Origin: Yersinia frederiksenii ATCC 33641
GTDB taxonomy: Bacteria > Pseudomonadota > Gammaproteobacteria > Enterobacterales > Enterobacteriaceae
Assembly: GCF_000754805.1 (NCBI RefSeq)
Contig: NZ_KN150731.1
Coordinates: forward strand, 496,001 to 560,000
Direction of reading: 5' to 3'
DNA: 64,000 nucleotides
The notes below the pieces were generated by a model, which had not been told where the DNA came from, ran no database searches, and saw only the letters and a program-made list of their open reading frames with translations. This document shows positions 30,870 to 40,630 of this stretch, one piece after another. The position numbers and the translations under genes are program-made. The number at the start of each line of letters is the position of its first letter. Within the stretch, counting starts at the first letter, position 1.

Positions 30870-31361
30870 ATGAACATTGAAATATGCCAAACCGATCGGT
30901 TTATTCCTGAACTTATTGCATTGATTAGTCAATTAGATGCGTACCAAGAGGCACTCTACCCAGATGAAAGTAATCATGCAGAATCCATTGAAAACCTGGC
31001 TCAGGCAACCACTTTCATTTATATCGCAAAACGGGAAGAATCTATTGTCGGATGCGCAATGCTTACGCTACCCGAAACAGCATACCCTGAAGTTAAACGT
31101 GTTTTTGTCAATCCAGAGTACCGAGGACACGGGATTGCATCATTACTGATGACAGCTATCTTAGAGAAAGCGAATTCATTGAAATTAGCTAACATTTACC
31201 TTGAAACAGGGAGTTACCAACCTGAAGCAATAAGGCTGTATAAGCGATTCGGTTTTGAATTGATACCTCAATTTGGACATTATCAATATGATCCATTGAG
31301 TATATATATGATGAAATCGCTAACGGCTAATCAATCAGCGAATGGAGAAACTTATAGGTAA
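30870..31361 (+). CDS. GNAT-family N-acetyltransferase
   Basis: This is a 163-residue acetyltransferase. The ATG at 30870 follows AAGG by about 7 bases; an upstream in-frame start at 30849 has no ribosome site. The GNAT fold is shown by the acceptor-side strand IVGCAMLTLPETAYPEVKRVFVNPEYRGHGIASLLM, where RGHGIA (~90-95) is the acetyl-CoA-binding Q/RxxGxA motif, and by NIYLETGSYQPEAIRLYKRFGFE, the typical last motif. The substrate is unknown. It is an insertion relative to the rssA-ychJ order of E. coli. Confidence 0.88.
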   Translation: MNIEICQTDRFIPELIALISQLDAYQEALYPDESNHAESIENLAQATTFIYIAKREESIVGCAMLTLPETAYPEVKRVFVNPEYRGHGIASLLMTAILEKANSLKLANIYLETGSYQPEAIRLYKRFGFELIPQFGHYQYDPLSIYMMKSLTANQSANGETYR

Positions 31362-31439
31362 GTGGGTAATTTATCAAATCGCTTAATTTACAACTATCTG
31401 TCACTCAAAATTTATTATTCCAGCAATAGATTAAATGCA

Positions 31440-31467
31440 AAATAGCCACACTAATTGGCGGCTATTT
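31440..31467. terminator. Hairpin between the acetyltransferase and the small CRP-flanked frame
   Basis: AAATAGCC (31440-31447) pairs with GGCTATTT (31460-31467). On the minus strand TTTTGCATTT follows, so it could end the minus-strand small transcript as well as the acetyltransferase gene. Confidence 0.5.
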
Positions 31468-31656
31468 AGAGCAAACATTCTGAATTAAGTAAAATAAAAA
31501 GATTAAATATCTTCTAATAATAACAAATCCGATAAATAGGTCGAGCGCACTTTGCTTTCGCTTTCTGGCCTGCTTGCAATAGATGCAGCGCCATTACCTA
31601 CCAACCGAATTTAAATCAGAATATTATGAATAATTTTCTAGTTAATAGTGAAACAA

Positions 31657-31728
31657 TTAACCGTTGATAGTGCCAAATGAGACACTCATTTTTTCGAACA
31701 TTGCGATAACTTTATTGATCAGTTTCAT
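31657..31728 (-). CDS. Candidate 23-residue small protein gene
   Basis: A 23-codon frame begins with ATG preceded by AGGAGCAACCT, a near-ideal ribosome site, and ends at TAA. The product (begins MKLINKVIAMFEKM, ends FGTING) would be a short basic-hydrophobic amphipathic helix, the style of membrane-associated small proteins such as E. coli AzuC (MKLRKILKSMF...), though orthology is not claimed. A well-formed sigma-70 promoter with 17-base spacing lies 53-81 bases upstream and is flanked by two perfect CRP sites. The frame is an insertion between the acetyltransferase and ychJ. The transcript could also act as an RNA. Confidence 0.6.
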   Translation of the reverse strand: MKLINKVIAMFEKMSVSFGTING

Positions 31729-31758
31729 AGGTTGCTCCTGTAAATATCTTTATTTTTA

Positions 31759-31774
31759 TGTGATACACATCACA
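31759..31774. promoter_or_regulatory. Perfect CRP site, promoter-proximal
   Basis: TGTGATACACATCACA matches TGTGA-N6-TCACA fully. It would overlap the predicted transcription start of the small frame (centre near +8), a position expected to repress. Confidence 0.75.
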
Positions 31775-31780
31775 GTTATT

Positions 31781-31809
31781 AAGTTACGCCAGAATGAAAC
31801 GATGGTCAA
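31781..31809 (-). promoter_or_regulatory. Sigma-70 promoter for the small frame
   Basis: On the minus strand TTGACC (31809-31804), a 17-base spacer and TAACTT (31786-31781) form a promoter whose start would fall near 31774, about 45 bases before the small frame's ATG. Confidence 0.6.
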
Positions 31810-31816
31810 GTTTTTT

Positions 31817-31832
31817 TGTGAGGTGCATCACA
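31817..31832. promoter_or_regulatory. Perfect CRP site, promoter-distal
   Basis: TGTGAGGTGCATCACA matches the CRP consensus fully and is centred 58 bases from the first site, near -50 of the predicted promoter. It could also affect the divergent ychJ. Confidence 0.75.
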
Positions 31833-31994
31833 AATCTTTTCACCCTCTTGCCTCTCTTGCGAGATTATCAACTTTGAACCTCTACACGTGATTAGGTAAG
31901 ATAGCGTCTTTACCAATACACCATGTTCCAGCCTTGGTCTGTTGCTAACCACCACGCCAGATATCACGGCCAAATTGATTATTTCGGAGAGATT

Positions 31995-32459
31995 TTGTCA
32001 GAACAATGTCCATGCGGCAGCCAACTTGAATATCAGAAGTGCTGTGAACCTTATATTCTGGGCGAGAAAATTGCAGCGAAACCGGCAATTTTGATGCGCT
32101 CACGCTATAGCGCCTATGTAAGAAAGAATGCAGATTATCTGATTAACACTTGGCATCCCGAATGCAATGCTCAGGAATGGCGTGATGGCATAACTCAAAG
32201 TTTTACCCAGACAACATGGCACGGGTTAACCGTCATTGCTGAGAGTGCAGGTGCAGACGATAATGAAGCTTTTGTTGAGTTCATGGCGCGTTTTACTGAT
32301 GAAAATAATCTCCAGATAATCACAATGCATGAACGTTCGCGCTTCCTTCGCATAAATGAACACTGGTACTATATTGACGGAATCCGACCATCCGTAGGTA
32401 GAAATGATTCATGTCCTTGCGGTTCGGGGAAAAAATATAAGAAATGCTGCGGACACTAA
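31995..32459 (+). CDS. ychJ: YchJ-family protein with SEC-C zinc motifs
   Basis: This 154-residue protein carries two SEC-C type metal motifs: [13 protein letters not shown] near the N-terminus and [13 protein letters not shown] at the C-terminus, with an NTF2-like central domain. Homology to E. coli YchJ (152) begins at SEQCPCGS, and GGAGA lies 4-8 bases before a TTG at 31995; this TTG is chosen over an ATG at 31923 that would add 24 unmatched residues without a ribosome site. Function unknown. It is followed by purU as in E. coli. Confidence 0.88.
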   Translation: MSEQCPCGSQLEYQKCCEPYILGEKIAAKPAILMRSRYSAYVRKNADYLINTWHPECNAQEWRDGITQSFTQTTWHGLTVIAESAGADDNEAFVEFMARFTDENNLQIITMHERSRFLRINEHWYYIDGIRPSVGRNDSCPCGSGKKYKKCCGH

Positions 32460-32540
32460 CAGTAAAATCGTTCCATTACTGACCGTAACATCAAACATTT
32501 ACATAACATCAAGTCATGTTAAGACAGGATTTACCACCTT

Positions 32541-33389
32541 ATGCCACACCAGAATGTACAAAAGAAAGTGTTACGCACTATTTGCCCTGATGCCAAAGGC
32601 TTAATCGCAAAAATCACCAATATCTGTTACAAGCATCAACTGAATATTGTGCAAAATAATGAATTTGTAGACCATCTAACAGGTCGCTTTTTCATGCGTA
32701 CAGAGCTTGAAGGAATTTTTAACGATACGACCCTGCTAGCGGATCTGGATGATGCATTACCAGAAGGAACCAACCGAGAATTACATACTGCTGGACGTCG
32801 TCGCATTGTAATTATGGTGACCAAAGAAGCGCACTGCCTCGGTGACTTATTAATGAAAAGTGCTTACGGTGGCCTAGATGTTGAAATTGCGGCCGTCATT
32901 GGTAATCACGATGCATTACAAAATTTGGTTGAGCGCTTTGATATTCCCTTCCATCTTATTAGCCATGAAGGTCTGACCCGCGATCAGCATGACCAACTGT
33001 TGATTGAACAAATTGAGCAATACCAACCAGACTATGTGGTATTGGCAAAATATATGCGTGTATTAACACCAGCTTTTGTTCAGCGTTTCCCTTATCAGAT
33101 TATTAATATTCATCACTCATTCTTGCCCGCATTTATCGGGGCGCGTCCTTATCATCAGGCTTATGAACGAGGTGTGAAAATTATTGGTGCTACTGCACAT
33201 TATGTGAATGATAGTCTGGATGAAGGGCCAATCATTATGCAGGATGTGATCCATGTCGATCACTCTTATACTGCAGAAGATATGATGCGAGCGGGTCGAG
33301 ATGTTGAGAAAAATGTTCTAAGCCGCGCGCTATATCGTGTTTTAGCGCAGCGCGTTTTTGTTTACGGTAACCGTACTGTTATTCTGTAA
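32541..33389 (+). CDS. purU: Formyltetrahydrofolate deformylase PurU
   Basis: PurU (282 residues; E. coli 280) hydrolyses 10-formyl-THF to formate and THF, balancing one-carbon pools and supplying formate for PurT. It has an N-terminal ACT domain (~8-85) that senses methionine and glycine in E. coli, and a C-terminal formyltransferase-like domain with the catalytic HHSFLPAFIGARPYHQAYERGVK segment and GATAHYVNDSLDEGPII. It lies upstream of the tRNA-Tyr genes. Confidence 0.97.
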   Translation: MPHQNVQKKVLRTICPDAKGLIAKITNICYKHQLNIVQNNEFVDHLTGRFFMRTELEGIFNDTTLLADLDDALPEGTNRELHTAGRRRIVIMVTKEAHCLGDLLMKSAYGGLDVEIAAVIGNHDALQNLVERFDIPFHLISHEGLTRDQHDQLLIEQIEQYQPDYVVLAKYMRVLTPAFVQRFPYQIINIHHSFLPAFIGARPYHQAYERGVKIIGATAHYVNDSLDEGPIIMQDVIHVDHSYTAEDMMRAGRDVEKNVLSRALYRVLAQRVFVYGNRTVIL

Positions 33390-33476
33390 CCACACAATAA
33401 ATCGATATTTTTTGCCCATATAAACATCGTCACGGACAAAAAAGCATCGAACGAATTATTTTTTTCATTTCAAGTC

Positions 33477-33504
33477 TTTACAGGGGCGCTTCATTTGATA
33501 TGAT
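33477..33504 (+). promoter_or_regulatory. tRNA-Tyr operon promoter, stringent type
   Basis: TTTACA (33477-33482), a 16-base spacer and TATGAT (33499-33504) are followed by the GC-rich discriminator GCGCCCCGC, very like the E. coli tyrT promoter. Confidence 0.85.
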
Positions 33505-33548
33505 GCGCCCCGCTTACCAAGACAGTGTTGTTGAGCAGTTAGGCCAGT

Positions 33549-33633
<85 letters not shown>

Positions 33634-33758
33634 TTTCTGACCTTGAGCCTTAAATGATTTGAAGTAATGAATCTAAATAGAACTCCAGGGGGAAAATAGA
33701 GCTTTTATATTGAGTATGTACGGCCAAATATCTTAGTGTTAAAAACCACGAATTCTGT

Positions 33759-33843
<85 letters not shown>

Positions 33844-33901
33844 TCTCTTAGTTATCCTCTATCTGCCCAATAAATAATTAAATCAAAAATAACAGCTATT
33901 C

Positions 33902-33996
33902 GGGGAAGGTAAGAACCTTCAACCAGGTTCGCACCGAGCGCAGTGAGACAACGACGCAAAGCGGCGGCCCGCAGGGTGAGCGAATAATCCTTCCCC
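33902..33996 (+). repeat. Structured tRNA-tail-like element after tRNA-Tyr
   Basis: GGGGAAGG (33902-33909) pairs with CCTTCCCC (33989-33996), enclosing a second stem GAACCT/AGGTTC (33913-33930) and a GC-rich stretch. The end (GAATAATCCTTCCCCATCAC) imitates the tRNA 3' end (GAATCCTTCCCCCACCACCA). E. coli tyrT has rtT repeats that also copy the tRNA tail. Could be a processing or terminator element, or an integration scar. Confidence 0.55.
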
Positions 33997-34121
33997 ATCA
34001 CTAATACATTATAATGCTCCCCACTTCACCAATGAATTGGGTAATAGGTAATTATTTAGTTAAGGGAAGGAAATAATACTTAATAATGTCGGACTAACAG
34101 TAAATTAATGAGATGACAATT

Positions 34122-34982
34122 TCAGGTCAGCATACAGATGTAGTCAATAAGCCTATTTAAGACGCTCGAATGTGACCTTGATTTATAAAAATATAATTTA
34201 CTCTCATCTTGAAAACTCGCTAAATTAATAAAATCTAATTGAGAATCTCCGTTGAAATTATCCATAATAGAGTCTGTAATACATATGTATCGCCCTGAGT
34301 AGATAAAATCCAAACAACAAGCCAAGTTATCCACCAACCTGACGCTCACTTTACTATGTTGTTTTTTAACGCATTCTTCTAGGTATTTAACAAACTTGCT
34401 TCTATATAACGTTGGATTGCACAGCCAAATATTGTTATGAAGAATGTTAATAACATCCTGACTTTCATTGATAATGTCTTTTCTTCCATAAATACCAAAA
34501 CCACTATCCGGAACTTCATTCAGTAGTATAAATCTTTCACTGGTGACTTTTTCAGATGACAAAATAAGCGAATTACCATCATAATCTCCAATCTCATCAA
34601 TGTTTTCATAATAAAATTTTATTATATTAGCCTGGATGTTATTCTTTTCAGCGACATTATATAAATCTGTCAACTTTTCACTTTTCCCCCAGTCGTAATA
34701 AATATTGATGACATTGGAAATATGCCCTGTCAGATGCTTTTTAGTTATTTCTTTTTCTTGCTGATATAAATCTTTTAGATCATTATAAAGCACCTCACCA
34801 TCGCGTGTTAAACTCATACCAAACTTCTCTCGTTTAAATAATTTCTTCCCTATTATGCTCTCAAAATCCTTTATAGACTTAGCCACCGGTGGCGTAGTCC
34901 TGTTCATAACTCTTGCAGCTTTACTTAGCGAACCATTTTCGACTACAGCCATAAAGGCTTCCAACTTACGAGATAAAAACAT
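34122..34982 (-). CDS. LysR-family transcriptional regulator in AT-rich DNA
   Basis: This 286-residue protein has the LysR winged-helix domain (residues ~4-62: LEAFMAVVENGSLSKAARVMNRTTPPVAKSIKDFE) and a diverged effector domain. The gene is strongly AT-rich compared with neighbours, sits next to tRNA-Tyr genes, and has no E. coli counterpart here, all of which suggest horizontal acquisition. A small hydrophobic frame ends just inside its start. Its targets are unknown; H-NS silencing is plausible given the composition. Confidence 0.8.
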   Translation of the reverse strand: MFLSRKLEAFMAVVENGSLSKAARVMNRTTPPVAKSIKDFESIIGKKLFKREKFGMSLTRDGEVLYNDLKDLYQQEKEITKKHLTGHISNVINIYYDWGKSEKLTDLYNVAEKNNIQANIIKFYYENIDEIGDYDGNSLILSSEKVTSERFILLNEVPDSGFGIYGRKDIINESQDVINILHNNIWLCNPTLYRSKFVKYLEECVKKQHSKVSVRLVDNLACCLDFIYSGRYICITDSIMDNFNGDSQLDFINLASFQDESKLYFYKSRSHSSVLNRLIDYICMLT

Positions 34983-35169
34983 AATTCACCAATCCTTTGC
35001 TTTGCGTCAAAATTGAACAGAAAAAAAAGACAAGCATGCCTACATATATAATGCTAACTTTAGATATTCTTTTATATATAATGTAAAACACACCAGTTGG
35101 ATTTGGAATAATTGAGAGAAAAATTATTATCGCGTAGAAAATAGCGACGTGAAGTTGCATGTTTTGCAA
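34966..35169 (-). pseudogene. Small hydrophobic frame, possible exporter remnant
   Basis: A 67-codon frame overlaps the start of the LysR gene by 17 bases. It has two hydrophobic helices and an N-terminal IIFLSIIPNPTGVFYII, which resembles the start of LysE/RhtB exporters (normally ~200 residues with a PGP or PNP motif at this place). LysR genes often lie beside such exporters. This may be a truncated exporter, a short membrane protein, or chance; there is no clear ribosome site. Confidence 0.3.
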
Positions 35170-35751
35170 TCAATACTTTAGAAATCTTGTGTATTACTGC
35201 TCTATTACTACAAATATTTCTAACAGAGATCACTATGTAGATCCATGATATTAAATGACTATTTTTTATTTACCTTGTTACAAAATTAATTAACTCAGTC
35301 AAAAATCAATTAAGTAAAAATGTTTTTTATTTATGATGGAAATTAATTTATGCACTTAAGCATATAAGACATTTTCAAGAATATTCATGACGAAAGAATA
35401 AAAAAACAGATTGATAGATGCTTGTTACAACTAATAACTTAAAGCGAAAAAATTTTTAATGGGTATTTAAAAAATGGATATCTATTGAAGATATTTAAAT
35501 TGATCACCAAAAAATCTCCATGACCAATGGGTGTATACAATTTTCATTAAATTCATCATGACTGATATGGCTTAAATTTAATACATAACAAAGTGATATT
35601 AATATGATTATTTTAAATTCCTTGTCACTCTTATTCATAAATATTTATTGATTACCTATTTTTATTATCTATTCTCTGCTGGTGCATTACATTTTTATTT
35701 TGCATCTGCTAAAATTCCAATTCATTTCTAACGAATAAAACGGTGCTGACC
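35170..35751. other. Very AT-rich interval before xthA
   Basis: About 580 bases of extreme AT content with no gene. The 3' end must hold the xthA promoter. Together with the LysR gene it forms a patch of about 1.7 kb next to the tRNA-Tyr pair. Confidence 0.6.
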
Positions 35752-36558
35752 ATGAAGTTTGTCTCTTTTAATATCAATGGCCTACGTGCTCGACCTCACC
35801 AACTGGCGGCTATCATTGAACAACATCAGCCTGATGTTATCGGACTTCAGGAAACGAAAGTGCATGATGATATGTTTCCGCTTGAAGACGTCAGTCAGCA
35901 TGGTTATCACGTCTTTTATCATGGGCAAAAAGGTCATTACGGTGTAGCACTGCTGACCAAGCAAGAGCCTTTAGCTGTTCGTCGTGGTTTTCCGAGTGAC
36001 GAAGAAGATGCTCAACGCCGTATTATCATGGCGGATATAGCAACACCACAAGGGACTTTAACTGTTATTAATGGCTATTTCCCACAAGGAGAAAGTCGCG
36101 ACCATCCAACAAAGTTTCCTGCTAAAGAGCGCTTTTATGCTGACTTGCAGCAGTATTTGGAACAACAACTTTCTGCTGATGCACAGATTCTTATTATGGG
36201 GGATTTAAATATCAGCCCAACGGACCTGGATATTGGTATTGGTGAAGAAAGCCGCAAACGTTGGTTGCGTACCGGTAAGTGTTCATTCTTGCCTGAAGAA
36301 CGCGCATGGTTGGAACGTTTGCAAAGTTGGGGTCTGGTTGATACTTTCCGTGCAGCTAATCCTGATTGTAACGATCAATTTTCGTGGTTTGATTACCGCT
36401 CACGGGGTTTTGATGAAAATAGAGGTCTGCGCATAGATTTATTGCTGGCAAGTCAGCCATTGGCTGCTCGTTGTATTGCCACTGGCATCGACTATAAAAT
36501 CCGTGGAATGGAAAAACCGTCAGATCACGCACCGGTATGGTCTGAGTTCGCACTCTGA
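35752..36558 (+). CDS. xthA: Exonuclease III
   Basis: XthA (268 residues, the E. coli length) is the main AP endonuclease and 3' exonuclease of base excision repair. Conserved active-site residues appear in FNINGL (Asn7), LQETK (Glu34), INGYFPQG (Tyr ~109), [10 protein letters not shown] (Asp151, Asn153) and SDHAPV (His ~259). The ATG at 35752 matches [11 protein letters not shown]; an upstream GTG is in frame but not needed. It is followed by nudG about 150 bases downstream. Confidence 0.97.
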   Translation: MKFVSFNINGLRARPHQLAAIIEQHQPDVIGLQETKVHDDMFPLEDVSQHGYHVFYHGQKGHYGVALLTKQEPLAVRRGFPSDEEDAQRRIIMADIATPQGTLTVINGYFPQGESRDHPTKFPAKERFYADLQQYLEQQLSADAQILIMGDLNISPTDLDIGIGEESRKRWLRTGKCSFLPEERAWLERLQSWGLVDTFRAANPDCNDQFSWFDYRSRGFDENRGLRIDLLLASQPLAARCIATGIDYKIRGMEKPSDHAPVWSEFAL

Positions 36559-36708
36559 TTTTTATATCCTCGCTCCGACCATTATGGAAACGACCATATC
36601 ATTTATTTGAGTCGTGCAGTTCCAATCGTTCTGGGTATATCGCCGCTATTTAAATATAGGGCGATTTCTCAATGGAATATACCCACCATCGTTATCAGGG
36701 AAAAAGAA

Positions 36709-37095
36709 ATGATTGATGTCGTCGCAGCGATAATTGAACGAAATGGCAAAATTCTATTGGCACAGCGAGACTCACAACGTGATCAGGCTGGGTTGTGGGA
36801 GTTCCCCGGCGGGAAAGTTGAAGCCGGTGAGAGTCAACCTCAGGCTTTGATACGTGAACTGGCTGAAGAATTGAATATTACGGCCACAGTCGCAGAGTAT
36901 ATTGCAACCAACCAGTGGGATTCGCCAAAAAACACCATCCGGCTGCACGCCTGGCATATAGAAAGCTTTAGTGGCGAGCCTGTTTTACATTGTCACTCAG
37001 CGCTGCTTTGGTTAGCACCAGAGGATGCTTACCGCTACCCTCTGGCACCCGCCGATATTCCACTGCTAGATGCTTTTATTGCCCAAAAGCGCTAA
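36709..37095 (+). CDS. nudG: Nudix CTP pyrophosphohydrolase NudG
   Basis: NudG (128 residues) hydrolyses oxidised or methylated pyrimidine triphosphates such as 5-hydroxy-CTP and 8-oxo-dGTP. The Nudix box GGKVEAGESQPQALIRELAEEL (residues ~36-57) has the full GX5EX7REUXEEXGU pattern except Asn for the last Gly-type position (ELNI). The ATG at 36709 follows AGGG; 34 upstream in-frame codons from 36607 are not homologous. It converges on ynjH with only 4 bases between stops. Confidence 0.93.
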   Translation: MIDVVAAIIERNGKILLAQRDSQRDQAGLWEFPGGKVEAGESQPQALIRELAEELNITATVAEYIATNQWDSPKNTIRLHAWHIESFSGEPVLHCHSALLWLAPEDAYRYPLAPADIPLLDAFIAQKR

Positions 37096-37099
37096 GCCA

Positions 37100-37390
37100 C
37101 TATTTGGTTAATCGTTTCCAAATTAGTGGGTTAGTTCCAATAACACTGGAATCACGCACACATTGCAGCACTTCACCCTCGACCCGCAATACCGCCCCTT
37201 CCGAGTAGTTCTGGTTTTGATAAACACAACAACGGGTGCATGGATTATTGTTAGTATTACGATTTGCGGCGTTATTCCATATCTCTGGCGGCAAAGGAAC
37301 GACAACATCGACATTATTTCGGTTCGCCATAGCCGCACCGGAAATCAGCGTGGTAACACCAATAACCCCCAACAGTAACCGTGTTCTCAT
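37100..37390 (-). CDS. ynjH: YnjH family protein (DUF1496)
   Basis: This is a small exported protein of 96 residues with a signal peptide (residues 1-22, cleavage after AMA) and a conserved [22 protein letters not shown] core with three cysteines and a fourth at LQCVRD. Function unknown. Its ATG overlaps the topB stop by 4 bases, so it is translationally coupled to topoisomerase III. The same neighbours are found in E. coli. Confidence 0.9.
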   Translation of the reverse strand: MRTRLLLGVIGVTTLISGAAMANRNNVDVVVPLPPEIWNNAANRNTNNNPCTRCCVYQNQNYSEGAVLRVEGEVLQCVRDSSVIGTNPLIWKRLTK

Positions 37391-39312
37391 GACTTATTCT
37401 CCTTGGCTTTAGACGGTGTTTTCTTGCGCTTCTTTGTCGCACCAGAGGGGGCTGCTGGCAACCCACGGAAAACCTGAGGTGAACGATTCTGTTTTGCCTG
37501 ACTAATGAGATCCTGCAAAGTTGCCACCAGCGGTTGCATAAAATCCTGATACCGACAATTTTTTTCACTAATTTGGGTCAGTGTCGATTCCCAATGTGCT
37601 GTCATATCAGGTCGCGCCGCGATATCGGGCAATGCATGAATCAATGCTCTTCCCGCCGGGCTGGCATGAATATAGCGGCCTTTTTTAAACAAAAAAGTTC
37701 GTTTGAAGAGCAGTTCAATAATACCTGCGCGCGTTGCCTCGGTACCCAGCCCATCAGTGGCGCGCAGCACTTTCTTCAGCTCTTTATCTTGCACAAAGCG
37801 CGCGATCCCTGTCATGGCCGATAACAAACTGGCATCTGTGAATGGCCGTGGGGGTTGAGTTTGACGCTCAACAACCTCACCCCGCTCACACAATAATTCA
37901 GCCCCTTTCTCCACCACGGGCAGCGGCGCGCCTTCGTTTTCTTCATCACGTTCTTTACTGCCCAGCAACGTCCGCCAACCGGCTTCAGCCAGAAAACGAG
38001 CTTTAGCAATAAACTTTCCACCGGCAATATCCAATTCAATGACGCATTTACGAAACTGAGCATCAGGGCAGAACTGCATCAGATATTGTTGCGCCACTAG
38101 TCGGTAAACCTTGCTCTCATCAGTGGTTAGATTCACCTTACTGGCGCGCGCAGTGGGAATGATGGCATGGTGCGCATCCACTTTTTTGTCATCCCAACAA
38201 CGGTTACGCCGGTCACTGTCCATTACCTCCAGCGGCAAAAGATCGGCCTGGTGGATACTGATGGCATTGAGCACGGAATGACGTCCGGCAAAATGCTCTT
38301 CAGGTAGGTATCGGCAATCTGAGCGAGGATACGTAATCAATTTGTGCGTTTCATATAAACGCTGGCAAATATCTAACACTTGCTGGGCACTCAGACCAAA
38401 TCGTTTGGCAGCTTCAATCTGCAACGTCGAGAGAGAAAATGGTAAGGGTGCAGTTTCTGATTCCCGTTTATCATTATAGGACGTGACAATGGCTGGCTGC
38501 CCAGTGATCCGGTTAACCACGTGTTCTGCCAGCGGACGATGCAATAAACGCCCTTCTTCATCCTGATAAGATTCACAAGAATCACTGGGTTGCCAAAGTG
38601 CAATAAAACGCTCATCAGCGGGGGTGACAATGTGCGCTTTAACTTCAAAAAAATCTTTGGCAACAAAATCTTCAATCTCTTCATCGCGACGTACTACCAG
38701 CCCCAATACCGGCGTCTGTACTCGCCCGACCGACAAAACACCGTCATAGCCAGCATTACGGCCAAGAATGGTATAGGCCCGTGTCATATTGATGCCATAG
38801 AGCCAATCGGCTCTGGCCCTTGCCAGGGCGGAAACACACAGCGGGATAAACTCACGGTTATAGCGTAAACGCTCTACTGCGCGCTCGACTGCCTGTGGGT
38901 TTAAGTCATTAATCAAACAACGGCGCACATTTTGCCGTTTCTCTGTCGCTAAATCGAGGTAGTCCAGCACCTCGTCAACTAAGAGTTGCCCTTCACGGTC
39001 AGGGTCACCCGCATGTACGACTTCATCAGCCTGTTGTAATAACTGTTTGATAACATTCAGTTGCTTACTCACCGAGGGCCGTGGTTGTAATCGCCACTTT
39101 TCAGGAATAATCGGCAAATCAGCTAATGACCAACGTGCGTAACGGCTATCGTAGGCATCAGGTTGGGCTTGTTCCAACAAGTGCCCCACGCACCAGGTCA
39201 CCATTTGGTCACTACCACAGGCAATGAATCCATCCCCGCGGCGATGCGGCTTCGGCAATATATCGGCAATAGCCCGTGCCAAACTGGGTTTTTCGGCAAT
39301 AAATAGTCGCAT
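37387..39312 (-). CDS. topB: DNA topoisomerase III
   Basis: TopB (641 residues) is a type IA topoisomerase that decatenates DNA. The N-terminal Toprim domain ([28 protein letters not shown] at ~105) and the catalytic tyrosine in [16 protein letters not shown] (~328) are present. The C-terminus is basic ([15 protein letters not shown]). The second of two adjacent ATGs matches E. coli. It lies 31 bases after selD and overlaps ynjH, forming selD-topB-ynjH. Confidence 0.97.
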   Translation of the reverse strand: MRLFIAEKPSLARAIADILPKPHRRGDGFIACGSDQMVTWCVGHLLEQAQPDAYDSRYARWSLADLPIIPEKWRLQPRPSVSKQLNVIKQLLQQADEVVHAGDPDREGQLLVDEVLDYLDLATEKRQNVRRCLINDLNPQAVERAVERLRYNREFIPLCVSALARARADWLYGINMTRAYTILGRNAGYDGVLSVGRVQTPVLGLVVRRDEEIEDFVAKDFFEVKAHIVTPADERFIALWQPSDSCESYQDEEGRLLHRPLAEHVVNRITGQPAIVTSYNDKRESETAPLPFSLSTLQIEAAKRFGLSAQQVLDICQRLYETHKLITYPRSDCRYLPEEHFAGRHSVLNAISIHQADLLPLEVMDSDRRNRCWDDKKVDAHHAIIPTARASKVNLTTDESKVYRLVAQQYLMQFCPDAQFRKCVIELDIAGGKFIAKARFLAEAGWRTLLGSKERDEENEGAPLPVVEKGAELLCERGEVVERQTQPPRPFTDASLLSAMTGIARFVQDKELKKVLRATDGLGTEATRAGIIELLFKRTFLFKKGRYIHASPAGRALIHALPDIAARPDMTAHWESTLTQISEKNCRYQDFMQPLVATLQDLISQAKQNRSPQVFRGLPAAPSGATKKRKKTPSKAKENKS

Positions 39313-39343
39313 CATTCACCGCATAACTGCATCAAAGAAAGGG

Positions 39344-40390
39344 TCATTCTGTTATCTCAATCAGCGCCCGGCCATTATCCACCCCATTTAGCTCGCCAAT
39401 AGCACTGAGCGTCATACCATGTTGAGCGGCAACTTCTTGTACTTGTGCTTCAGCCTCAGGCAGTACCGCCAGCAGCAAACCGCCGGATGTCTGCGGGTCA
39501 CAGAGTAGATTTTTTTGTAACTCAGACATCTTGCCAATCAGATGACCATAGCTATCAAAGTTTCGCCCGGTGCCTCCCGGTACACAGCCAGCCGCAATAT
39601 ACTCTTCCACCGCCGGCAAACGTGGGATAGCTGAAAAATGGAGTGTCGCCTGCACCCCCGACCCCTGACAAATTTCACTTAAATGCCCTAACAGACCGAA
39701 ACCGGTCACATCTGTCATGGCGGTCACACCCGGAATATGCGCAAAGTCAGCACCTGATTTATTCAACTGGCACATGGTTTGTGTAGCGACACCCTGATGT
39801 TCCGGGCGTAATTTACTTTTCTTTTCTGCCGTGGTCAGGATGCCTATCCCCAGCGGTTTGGTCAGAAACAACTTGCAACCGGCTTGGGCTGCACTGTTCT
39901 TCTTCACTTGATCAGTGCTGACAATACCGGTCACCGCTAAACCAAAAATCGGTTCCGGCGCATCGATAGAGTGCCCTCCAGCCAGTGAAATACCGGCTTG
40001 CTGGCAAACATAGCGCCCACCTTCGATGACCTGCTGGGCAACTTCTGGTGCCAACTTGTCAATGGGCCACCCCAAAATGGCAATCGCCATAATAGGCTTA
40101 CCCCCCATGGCATAAATATCACTAATGGCGTTTGTGGCAGCGATGCGCCCAAAATCGAAAGGATCATCAACAATCGGCATAAAGAAGTCAGTAGTACTGA
40201 TAATGCCAACGCCACTGCCAATATCATAGACAGCAGCATCATCACGGGTTTCGTTGCCCACCAGCAGACGGGGATCTAAGAATTTTTGTTGCTCAGAATG
40301 CAAAATTTTATCCAAAACTTTGGGCGAAATTTTGCAACCGCAGCCCGCTCCGTGGCTGTATTGAGTAAGACGTATCGCTGGCGATGTCAT
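39344..40390 (-). CDS. selD: Selenophosphate synthetase SelD
   Basis: SelD (348 residues) makes selenophosphate from selenide and ATP for selenocysteine and selenouridine synthesis. The catalytic residues Cys17 and Lys20 lie in GAGCGCKIS; this position is a normal cysteine codon, not a UGA selenocysteine. The Asp-rich ATP/Mg loop DDAAVYDIG and [10 protein letters not shown] follow. Its presence implies the cell makes selenoproteins or selenated tRNA. First gene of selD-topB-ynjH. Confidence 0.97.
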   Translation of the reverse strand: MTSPAIRLTQYSHGAGCGCKISPKVLDKILHSEQQKFLDPRLLVGNETRDDAAVYDIGSGVGIISTTDFFMPIVDDPFDFGRIAATNAISDIYAMGGKPIMAIAILGWPIDKLAPEVAQQVIEGGRYVCQQAGISLAGGHSIDAPEPIFGLAVTGIVSTDQVKKNSAAQAGCKLFLTKPLGIGILTTAEKKSKLRPEHQGVATQTMCQLNKSGADFAHIPGVTAMTDVTGFGLLGHLSEICQGSGVQATLHFSAIPRLPAVEEYIAAGCVPGGTGRNFDSYGHLIGKMSELQKNLLCDPQTSGGLLLAVLPEAEAQVQEVAAQHGMTLSAIGELNGVDNGRALIEITE

Positions 40391-40564
40391 AACACTCTCC
40401 CGTCTGAAGGTTCAATAAAAAGCAGTTTAATCAATCTGTAAGCTATTTAGTCAGGAATGATGCATATAGGGCAAGTATCCAATGTGGCCTATGGTAGCGC
40501 CTATAGCATAGCTTGGTAAGTAGATAGCGGTTATCAGGCAGATAGGTTGGTCACAAAGCGCGCT

Positions 40565-40606
40565 AAAACGCAGCTTATTGCTGGAAAAACCGGCAAGCTG
40601 CGTCTT
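40565..40606 (-). terminator. Terminator of ydjA
   Basis: AAAACGCAGCTT (40565-40576) and AAGCTGCG (40595-40602) form a long stem; on the minus strand the stem ends in TTTT. Confidence 0.75.
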
Positions 40607-40630
40607 AACATGAGAAACAAAGTATAAGTG

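Noticed and set aside
31664-31891. 75-codon plus-strand frame opposite the small CRP-flanked frame
   Set aside because: No ribosome site; it crosses the promoter and both CRP sites, which explain the sequence better.
39344-40390. Possible selenocysteine codon in selD
   Set aside because: The active-site position is a normal cysteine codon within GAGCGCKIS.
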